This document shows, piece after piece, positions 55,061-64,000 of a DNA stretch of 64,000 bases (position 1 is its first letter; the number at the start of each line of letters is the position of its first letter). The stretch spans positions 88,896,780-88,960,779 of the forward strand of contig JASWHV010000009.1 of the NCBI GenBank assembly GCA_030760725.1. The letters run 5' to 3'. Source of the stretch: Neostapfia colusana (lineage: Eukaryota > Streptophyta > Magnoliopsida > Poales > Poaceae). Position numbers and translations under genes: made by a program. The notes under the pieces were generated by a model, which was given only the letters and a program-made list of their open reading frames with translations, was not told the origin of the DNA and made no database searches.

Positions 55061-58000
55061 AGGATCATACAGTGCCAAGGGTATGAGAGGGTGCTGTTTG
55101 CCTCTCATCAATTGCATGGACCTGCTGCTGATTGGTGGACCGCCTACGTGGCCGCCCATCATGACCCTGAGAACATCACCTAGGAAGAGTTCAATCGTAG
55201 CTTCCGCAACCATTACATCCCAAGGGGTGAACTCAAAAACAAGAGGAAGGAGTTCTTGGGGTTGCAGCAAGAAAACATGACTGTGAGGGAATACCTCACT
55301 AAATTTACTCAACTCTCCCGTTATGCCCCACGGGACATAGAGACTGATGAGCAGAAAAAAGATTGTTTCATGGAAGGACTTACCGCAGAAATGCAGTGTG
55401 CAATGTCCTCCAATGAGTATGAAAGCTTCCAAAAGATGGTGGACAGAGCGTTTGTGGTAGAAAGGAAGCTGAAGGCCTTGGAAAATGAGAACAAGAGGAA
55501 GGCCGGGTGGTCACATCAAGCATCAGGATGCAACACCCGCCCACATCTGATGCAGCAACCCGCAGGGCAGACGAACCATGCTGGGGTACCCTACTCAGCA
55601 CCAAGAGGGTACAACCCGATCTACAGGTCTCCGGCAGCACCAGCACAGCCACAACGTCAGTTTGTACAGCAGCCTCGCCCCGCATATCCACCTCGACCAG
55701 CAGTACAAGGACCTCCAAACCAACCCCAAGACAACAAAGGCCAGGGACCTAAGGTTGGGGTGCAATGTTTTAGCTGTGGTGAAGTGGGGCACTACGCCCA
55801 TAAGTGCCCAAAGAAGAAGCCCGCGCAGCCACAACAGCAGAATGTGATGCGAGGACGGGTGAACCACGTGACCATGGACGAAGCACAAGAGGCACCTGAC
55901 GTGGTAGTTGGTAAGTTTCCTGCCAATTTACACATTGCAACCCTGCTGTTTGATTCTGGTGCTACCCACTCGTTCATTGCTCAAGGGTTTGTTAAGAAGC
56001 ATGATCTAGCAACAACACAAATGAACTATATGCTAGCAGTAAACTCTCGAGGTGGAGAAATAAGGACAAGACAAGTGTGTCCCAAGGTGAACCTAGACAT
56101 TAACGGGGTAGTATTTACTGCTAACCTCATAGTTATAGATTCACAAGGGATAGATATTATTTTGGGCATGGATTGGTTGACCAAACATAAGGGAATCATC
56201 CATTGTTCGACCAGAATGGTGGAACTAACTATCCCTAGTGGCACAAGAGTAAAGTTCATAACAATACAAGAGCCTAGGAGGGACAATAAATTAAATCAAG
56301 TTGAGGTGAAAGTTGAGGAGATCAGGACCATCAGGGAATATCCAGATGTTTTTCCGGAGGAGTTGCCAGGTATGCCTCCTGATCGTGAAGTGGAATTCGC
56401 AATCGAGCTAGTGCCTGGAACAGCCCCGATATATAAGAGACCTTATCGGATGGACTCCAAGCAGCTGGGAGAACTCAAGGATCACTTGAGAGAATTGACG
56501 GAGAAGGGGTATATTCGTCCTAGTTCCTCACCATGGGGAGCTCCAGTGATATTTGTGCCCAAGAAGGACGGAACCCAAAGGTTATGCGTGAACTACCGTG
56601 CCTTGAATGAGGTAACCATCAAGAACAAGTACCCATTACCCCGCATTGAAGACTTATTTGATCAGTTGAGGGGAGCTTGTGTGTTCTCGAAAATTGATCT
56701 CAGATCGAGATACCACCAACTTAAGATAAGGCAATCTGATATTCCCAAGACAGCTTTCGTATCTCGGTACAGACTGTATGAATACACTGTCATGCCTTTC
56801 GGGCTAACTAATGCCCCGGCATACTTCATGTATCTCATGAACAAGGTATTTATGGAATATCTGGACAAATTTGTGGTGGTTTTCATAGATGACATTCTCG
56901 TCTTCTCCAAAGATGAAGAAGAACATGAGAAACATCTAAGGTTGGTGTTGCAGAGGCTAAGAGAACACCAACTATATGCCAAGTTGAGCAAGTGCGAGTT
57001 TTGGCTGAAGAGAGTTCCCTTCTTAGGACATATAATCTTGGAGGGAGTAATCTCCGTGGATCCCGCCAAAATCGAGGATATACAGAAGTGGAAGACCCCT
57101 GAAAATGTCGGGGAAGTTCGAAGCTTCTTGGGAATTGCTGGATACTATCGACGGTTTATTGAGGGATTCTCTAAGATCTCAAGACCCCTCACCAAACTGT
57201 TGGAGAAGGGAATCCCATTCACATGGACGCCACAGTGCGAGACGAGTTTTCAGGAGTTAAAGAAAAGATTGACAACAGCCCCAGTGCTGGTTATGCCAGA
57301 TATGCAAAAGAACTTTACGGTGTACTGCGATGCCTCTGGAAACGGGTTGGGATGTGTTCTCATGCAAGAAGGGCATGTCGTGGCTTATGCATCCCGGAAA
57401 CTCCGGAAGCACGAGAAAAACTATCCTACACATGACCTAGAACTAGCCGCAGTGGTACACGCGTTGAAAATTTGGCAGCACTATTTGATGGGGAAGAGGA
57501 CAGAGATATATACTGATCATAAGAGTTTGAAGTACATTTTCACACAGCCAGATCTCAACCTCAGACAAAGGTGATGGTTAGAGCTAATCAATGACTTTGA
57601 TGTGGGCATCAACTATCATCCTGGGAAAGCAAACGTCGTGGCCGATGCTTTAAGTCGGAAAGTGCAGGTCAATAAGTTGAGCTTGAAGGACATGCCTGCA
57701 GAATTGAAGGACGAGGTTATAAGGCTCAATCTATGCCTGGTAAATAGTGGGGAAGCCATCGCCATGGAAGTGGACTCCACACTCGAGCGAGACATACGCG
57801 AGGGTCAAAGGAATGATGAGAAGATACAAGAGATCAGACAACTCATCAAGGAAAATAAATCTCCTGGTTTTAGAGAGGATGAACAAGGTACGGTGTGGCA
57901 CGGGAAAAGAATCTGTGTGCCTGAAGTAAAGGAGATCCGTGAATTGATTTTGAAGGAGGCTCATGATTCCGATTATTCCATTCATCCTGGGAGTACGAAG

Positions 58001-59209
58001 ATGTACCAGGACCTCAAGAGCAGGTATTGGTGGTATGGCATGAAGCGAGATGTTGCAGAACATGTTGCCCTATGTGACACATGCCAGTTGGTGAAAGCAG
58101 AACATCAACGACCCGCGGGATTATTGCAACCACTCAAAGTGCCTGAATGGAAATGGGAAGAAATCGGTATGGATTTTATAGTGGGGTTGCCTAGGACCCA
58201 ATCAAGATATGATCCAATATGGGTCATCATCGACAGGCTAACCAAGGTAGCCCACTTCATCCCCGTGAAGGAAAGCTACAGTGGATCCAAATTGGCAGAG
58301 TTGTATATGTCAAGGATCGTGTGTTACCATGGAGTGCCGAAGAAGATAGTGTCGGGTCGAGGGGCACAGTTCACCTCGAGGTTCTGGCAGAAGTTGCACG
58401 AAACCATGGGAACCCATCTGAACTTTAGTTCTGCCTATCATCCCCAAACTGACGGGCAGATGGAAAGAACCAATCAGATTCTTGAGGATTAGCTGAGGGC
58501 ATGTGCACTCAAAAACAATCGGAGTTGGGACAAGAACTTACCGTATGCAGAATTCTCCTATAACAACAGCTATCAGGCCAGTATGAAGATGTCACCGTTC
58601 AAAGCTTTGTATGGGAGGAAGTGCAGAACTCCCCTATTTTGGAACCAAACAGGGGAAAGTAAAGTGTTTGGTCCCGAAGTACTACAAGAAGCCGAGGCGA
58701 AGGTGAGGGAAATTCGCAACAACTTGAGGATAGCACAGCCACGCCAAAAGAGCTATGCCGATGTACGAAGAAGAGAGCTCGTTTTCAACGTGGGAGACTA
58801 TGTCTATCTCAAGGTGTCCCCTATCCGAGGACTTCGTCGGTTCAAGGTGAAAGGGAAATTATCGCCTCGATACATCGGACCCTTTCAAGTTCTGGAGAGG
58901 AAAGGCGAAGTGGTGTATCAGCTAGAATTATCGGCTCGCCTATCGGATGTGCACGATGTATTTCATGTGTCACAGCTCAAGAAATGTCTGAGAACGCCTG
59001 AAGAGGTGTTACCCATGAATGAGGTTGACGTAGCTGAGTATTTGTCTTATGCCGAGCAACCATCCAAGATTTTAGAGACAATGGAACGCCTCACAAGAAA
59101 TAAAAGAATCCGGATGTGCAAGGTGCAGTGGAAGCATCACTCGGAAGAGGAAGCCACTTGGGAGCGAGAAGATGAGCTTAAGGCACAATTTCCGGAATTG
59201 TTTTCTTAG
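55061..59209 (+). pseudogene. gag-pol of element K, one frame with three stops
   Basis: Continuous frame from IIQCQGYERVLFASHQ to ELFS with no frameshift. Stops: TAG 55181-55183 (TGG to TAG), TGA 57572-57574 and TAG 58490-58492. Parts in order: capsid with TAYVAAHHDPENIT; zinc knuckle CFSCGEVGHYAHKC near 55770; protease DSGATHSF near 55954; RT with FIDDILVFSK near 56885; RNase H with VYCDASGNGLG near 57322; integrase zinc region HPGSTKMYQDL to CDTCQLVK; core IIDRLTK, then SGRGAQ, where the second catalytic Asp is Gly (58355-58357), and QMERTN with Glu kept; chromodomain-like tail ILETMERLTRNKRIRMCKVQ to EEATWE near 59063-59206. Only the Trp of a chromodomain aromatic cage is evident. Confidence 0.92.
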
Positions 59210-59235
59210 AACCACCAACCTCGAGGACGAGATTT

Positions 59236-59254
59236 CTTTTAAGGGGGGTAGAGC
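59236..59254 (+). other. Polypurine tract of element K
   Basis: CTTTTAAGGGGGGTAGAGC immediately before TGTAACACC, after the conserved CTCGAGGACGAGATTT. Confidence 0.92.
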
Positions 59255-59650
59255 TGTAACACCCCAAAATCCTGTCAAGAGGGGAATTTAAAATTTTTTG
59301 GACGTGTTGCATGTGTTGCAAAAATTTAAATTCAAACTGGAATTCAAATTCAAATTCAAACCAGAAAGAAATGGAAAAAGAAAAAAGAAAAACAGAAAAA
59401 AACCGGCCAGTGGGCCGAAACCCACCAGCCGGCCCACCCCATCCCGCGCCAGCCTGCAGCCGCGCGCGCCCCCTTCTTCCCACTGACATGCGGGGCCCAC
59501 CAACCTTTCTTCCTCCTCGCGCTAGCGCCCGCGCTCCGCCGGACTCTCTCACCCCGAATCAAAACCGACCCGGATCCTCGCGTATCCCAGCCGAATTTCG
59601 TTCGCGGGCGACGCAAACTCGATCACAACCGAACGCTGCCCTCCCCCGTC

Positions 59651-59659
59651 TATAAAAAA
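59651..59659 (+). promoter_or_regulatory. TATA box of the K LTR
   Basis: TATAAAAAA in CCGTCTATAAAAAACTCC, same place as in C (9578-9585). Confidence 0.7.
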
Positions 59660-61210
59660 CTCCGGCATCGTCCCGTTTTTCCCCACGATCCGCCGATCTT
59701 CTCTCCGGTGAGAACCCGAGCCCCTCCGGCGAATTCTGCCCGATCTACGCTCGGGAATTCTGATCTAACTCGCTGGTCTTGATCCACCGCCTCCGGGGAA
59801 CCTCGCAGGTGCAGAAAACGCGGTGGTTTGCGGTTCCAAAACAGCGCCGACGAGCCTCGCCGTGAATTCACCTCGGACTTCGTCGCCGACCGCCTTCCAG
59901 GACCTCCGAGCTCAAGAAAACCCCTGAGGTGAGATCCCCGACCTCCCCTCTACCGATCTATGCCATAAAACCACAGTTTTAGGGAGAATTGACGAATATC
60001 CGAAACTCTCCGGCGAGATCGCCGCCTCCCTCCGCCGTGCGCCGCCGGGCAGCGCCACCCGCGCTCGATCAGAGCGACATGGCCGCTTGTGCGCCGTCTA
60101 TTTTAAATCGCACGGTAGAATTTAAATCCCCGCGTACCAGTTCGACGTTATAATTTCAGCCGTCTGTTTTAAATCGGACGGTCCACGTCAGCCCCGCGTT
60201 ATAAAGACTGGAATTCTTACACGCTACCCCCTGGGGTTCTCGGACAATATGAGCTAGCCCCAGAAACTTCTGATCTAGCCCCTGGAACTTCAGAAAATCA
60301 TGTAAATTCATTTAAAAATCAGTTTTAGCCCCTGGACTTAATAAAAATAAGGAAAAACCCCTCTGCTAAGTGTAGATAGACCCCTGGAAATTCTTAAAAT
60401 ATAATAATGGACCCTGTAGTGGGGTGAGTTTACCTTTTTAACCCTATTTCATATTAAAGTTAGGAATTTGAATATGTGGCTAGTATTTAAAATTTAAAAG
60501 GTGGGACAAACATATTGTAAAATTCAAATTTAAAACTTTCCCAGTACTTAGAAAACCTTGGAGTGAGATAAAAATAGATTTTTGGCTGAAATGAATCTGT
60601 TTAATTGATTATTCACATTTATTAGTTATAGGGACACATTTTTTAGTAGAGAATAATTCTGAAAATTAGAAAAATAAATGTAAAATAGTTTACATCAGAG
60701 GAAAAGATCAAAAATATATTATTAAATTTTTTAGATCAGAACCTATTCTGTTTAGATGATGTGTCTTATTATTTTCATAATAAAGTTCACATTTAGGCAT
60801 AGGAAATAAATCTAAAAATATAGCAACTAGGAAATGATAAATGAAGTTTCTAAAATCCAAAGAATTCAGTTTAGGGTTGGTAGAAGGACTGAAGACACAT
60901 ATGGAGTAGGAAAATACATTTCATGCATACTTGGTAGCTAAAAGGTGTAGTAATTGAATATAAGGAATTTATTTAAATTGGAAACTCATATATATAGTAT
61001 GCAAACATAAATGTGAATACAAAAAGTAGAAATCATATACACATGATTAAAAGTGCATGTACGCCAAAAATCAACACACATAGAGTAACCACAACACATA
61101 TAATTGTGAATGAGTTCATAAATGTGAATGTGTGGTTTGAATGAAGTGGAAGTGTGAACTATGTCTTATGACTTGTTGTTTTCTTTTGCTATGTGTGATG
61201 GTATGAGTAG

Positions 61211-62415
61211 AACCTGCTCTAGAGCAAGTTCTTCATTTCCAAGATCAGGACTACCCATTCCAAGAGCAGCAGGAAGGAGGCAAGTGTCCTTGACCACTTT
61301 GATCCTATGCTAGGATATGTAGATAGAATTATTTGCATTGTCAATTGAAATATGAAACCCATGCTAGGAAGTTTCCCTAGAATTGCATTACCTTGTTTTC
61401 CTTGAAGCTTAGGTTGGGATTTTCTTTATTATGTCATTCATTCATATTACTTATGCTTAGCCATGCTTAGAATGGGATAAGTGGGAGATGATATCATCAA
61501 CTTGTTTACCTTACTCTTGAATGAGATATTATAAGTTATGTAGAGGTAGGGATCAAGGCAAGTTGGATGTTTTGGTTGGTGCTGGGTGCACGAGACTCGG
61601 GTTTGTGTTTAGTACTTGCCTGGATCCTAAGGACCGGTTCATGGAGCATGTAACCTTGCTTTACCGTGCCAACCACATGCTGAGATGGGGCAGCTTGGCC
61701 AATTAATTAGGTGTATCCCCGGCGTAGTATGGGTGTGTTGGATGGTCCGGGGAATAGGTGTCAGCTGGACTACCATATGAACCGCAAGGCTCTAGAGGGG
61801 GCCACTGCAGCGGGGTTGGAGACTCTTGTATGCTGTTAGGGGTGAAACCTCAGTGGGCCCACGCTCGTCGGGAATCCCTTTGTAAAGGCTTCGTAGTGAT
61901 CTCCTGGCTACACACCTGGGAAGTGTGAATGTGGTTCGTAGCCACTGGCATAATGGAGGTTCTTTTAGTCCACCCGGCAACGGGGGATGAAATCACTACA
62001 TGTGGGTACAGTGGTGCAAACTCTGCAGAGTCAAAACTGTCATGACAGCCGTTCTCACGGTCAAGAGCGGCTTGGACTTATTCATGATTAGAGGAGTGAT
62101 GGTTTTGGAAGTTAAGGATGTTAAGCGCGGAGCTTAACATTGGAATTGATGTTATGGTTATTTGATTATGATGATGGGATGGGAGATTGGGACCATTTCA
62201 CCTATGTAGTAACGTACCCATTTCATATTTGCGTAGTGCTTCAACCATGAGTTCAACCTCTTCTTGTTCTAGCCATGCATGACATAACTTTCCCACACTT
62301 GCTGAGTACCATCGGTACTCAACCTTGCATATTTGTTGGTTTATATTGCTGCTCAGGTCAAGATAATGAGGTGGTGTATAATGATCAAGACTTTGGACCC
62401 AAAGAAGGTTTCTAG
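61211..62415 (+). other. Putative split small ORF inside the K 3' LTR
   Basis: Block 1, 61211-61279 (69 nt), open, ends GGAG|GCAAGT. Block 2, 62357-62415 (59 nt), after TTGCTGCTCAG, ends at TAG 62413-62415. Same phase and length as C, D and E. The overlapping +1 frame through block 2 is also open in C but closes early here, which argues for the acidic frame as the real one. Confidence 0.5.
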
Positions 62416-62662
62416 GTTCATGGAGTCCCCCGGGCAACGCCTGTGACGGAGCCCTCAAGAATAATATTCCGCTGCTAGTTTATTTACTTGTGATGAACTT
62501 ACTATTGTCCATCGAGACATTTGCTATGTAAGACTTATTTATATTCGACACCTGGCTTGTAATAAATGATGCTTCACTATTTGTCATCACATGTATGAGA
62601 AAATGATCCTGGCATACATGTGACATTCACTTGGTTGTTCTTCGGAAAAACCGGGTGTGACA

Positions 62663-64000
62663 CTCCAGGATCGCAGAGGGTGGTGCCGCGCGATGCGACA
62701 CCCGACAGCACACGTCATAAGAACACATTATATTACATGGGGAAACAAACTGAATGTACAAAGTAGTACACTTCTCAGTTACAAACTAGGGTCTTTATTA
62801 CACAGCGGAAGTTTCTTTTGTACAACTCACGCCCGCCTATCTAGCAAAAGTCGGTTGCCCAGCCCTAGGGCAACCCACACTAGCTGCACGTCTCAGCTCA
62901 GCGCGGCGTGTACGGCTCCCACTCAGCCGTGGTCCCTGACGGAGGGTAACCCTCGCCGGTGGACTCGTACTCCGAGTCCGTGGGTGGCTCCTCACCTGAA
63001 AAACACTTAAGCAGCAACCATGAGCACGATGGCTCAACAAGGCTTAACCGACTCACCTAAGCATGAAACTCTACATGAGGTGTACCATGACATAGGGTAG
63101 CAATGTTGCAGCAAATGGACACGCCTACAAGTTCATCCTTAGTTCATATTTTAGCAACAAGTTAACAGTTCATGAAGCTGAAATTTAGTGAGCAATATTT
63201 GGTATCAAACATGTAGCAATACAAGGTTATATCATATCAGCAGTATTGAATCACCATATTTCATATATTAGTCTACGTCACGACTCAGTGACCAAGTGGT
63301 ACTCTTCACCGCGAGGGACGGTGAATCGACTCGATATACACCTGCAGGGAAACCCAAAGAGCACGTCACGTACGCCCACCCGTGGAGCTGCACAGCACGC
63401 TCACTCGATGTCGTACGGGACAACCTTTCACCCAACAGCCCAAACGTTGAACCGGTCGCACCGAAACGAGCAGGAGGTTCCCCACACGGAGCATCTCTCT
63501 ATGCCCGTTGGCATATTTCCACCTTGCTTCCCTCAGCCTACACCAATAAATCGGTGCGTTATGCCTCGACGCCCGGAGGTTTAGGCTACATCGGTTTATC
63601 GGGGCCCATATATCCGATATGCCTTCGGTACGTTCAAACTTGATCAGCGTGGGCCGCACACGGATCGGTCCTCAATCGACAAGGACAGGGCTGCGCACAC
63701 AAGACTCCCTCTTGCTGCGCCCTAGCCCCTGCCTAGTCTCATTTTCATTACTAATGTGATCTCACATCACTCAACCGAACCCGTGTGTCCCAAGCCTATC
63801 TCGCGAGTAGATTCCAACTACTCGACTTGTACCGAAGCCCTAGGAATCTTTAAGCATAGCCTATCTACTCGAGGTCTTAGACACTACCCTCACTCTTATG
63901 GAAAATTACTGGTCATGCAAGTGGGGTTCCATCCATCCTATACCTAATGCACATTCACACTTCATATGACACATGTAAACAAAGTAAAACTTATAAAAGG
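62663..64000 (-). repeat. 5' LTR of J, continuing past the window
   Basis: Matches 51881-53219 with only scattered differences. Split-ORF block 2 at 62995-62898 is open with a CAG acceptor. Plus-strand open stretches here (for example 63246-63643) mirror ones in the left copy and show no recognisable domain. Confidence 0.8.

Larger units (their letters stand above)
53263..62662 (+). mobile_element. Ty3/gypsy (Tekay/Del-like) element K
   Basis: Nearly full-length pol. The 5' LTR is truncated at both ends and joined directly to gag. The PPT and 3' LTR are complete. CTCCA follows the 3' LTR (62663-62667), matching J's sequence at 51881. K's LTRs look very similar to each other and to C's, so it belongs to the youngest subgroup here. 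Confidence 0.88.
59255..62662 (+). repeat. 3' LTR of element K (3408 bp)
   Basis: TGTAACACCCC to GGGTGTGACA. TATA at 59651; leader exon of about 250 nt without a single ATG, ending CCCTGAG|GTGAGA (59928/59929); AT-rich intron-like region; split ORF; hairpin 62304-62320; AATAAA near 62563. Near 62207-62226 about 40 bp present in the 5' LTR are replaced by unrelated filler ACGTACCCATTTCATAT. Confidence 0.9.
51859..64000 (-). mobile_element. LTR retrotransposon J, internal part lost, K nested inside
   Basis: Two nearly identical LTR pieces (51859-53262 and 62663-64000) are separated by K. Left piece: starts TGTGGCGGACC, 3' LTR end on the minus strand. Right piece: starts 22 bases further in, at CTCCAGGATC, directly after K's 3' LTR. 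Best explanation: K entered J's 5' LTR at CTCCA, and a later deletion from within J's 3' LTR to within K's 5' LTR removed J's whole interior. The right LTR continues beyond the window. Confidence 0.7.

Noticed and set aside
1..64000. Host gene, tRNA, rRNA, CRISPR array or DNA transposon with terminal inverted repeats
   Set aside because: I looked for each and saw none. All extended stretches fit LTR, leader or gag-pol sequence of the named elements.

Overview
The window is a plant, most likely grass (Poaceae), repeat block. That inference rests on the GC-rich gag/leader regions and the long-LTR Tekay/Del-type Ty3/gypsy chromoviruses; the species cannot be told. I find no host gene, tRNA, rRNA or CRISPR. 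Essentially all 64 kb is nested, decayed LTR retrotransposons. I call them A, B, C, D, E, F, G, H, J and K.

Layout. A (1-2776, +) has lost RT and integrase, and its 3' LTR is cut by B. B (2777-6523, +) has a full 3.04 kb 5' LTR and the start of gag, cut by C. C (6524-17118, -) has both LTRs, an extra ORF, gag and RT, but RNase H and integrase are deleted. H (-) is split: its RT/RNase H lies at 17119-18148 and its protease, gag, PBS and 4.08 kb 5' LTR at 43306-50680. Between them sits D (18149-43305, -), flanked by the 5-bp duplication TAAGC at both far ends. E (+, from 18393) is nested in D's 3' LTR, and F (+, from 27327) in E's integrase. A deletion at 36506/36507 removed the right ends of F and E and part of D's LTR. 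50681-51858 is the leader of an outer minus-strand element G. J (-, from 51859 past the window end) was invaded by K (+, 53263-62662), and J resumes at 62663.

How the parts work. C, D, E and K are one family: LTRs of about 3.4 kb, one gag-pol frame (gag, CCHC knuckle, protease, RT, RNase H, integrase, chromodomain-like tail), a tRNA-iMet-type PBS and a G-rich PPT. C and E also carry an unrecognised 256-259 aa ORF between the PBS and gag. F carries a different, coiled-coil-rich ORF in the same place. No gag-pol is intact.

Most interesting. (1) The extra ORF of C and E begins with a copy of the histone H3 N-terminal tail (TARKSTGG, in H3 register), and gag of the same elements begins MAGRGKG, like histone H4/H2A tails. 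(2) LTRs of at least four families hold a split, Gln/Glu-rich small reading frame with conserved intron phase, conserved stop, and a covarying hairpin just upstream of the 3' splice site. (3) Splice-acceptor-like sites abut the ATGs of gag and of the extra ORF. (4) The U3 of A and B is a tandem array of G-boxes.
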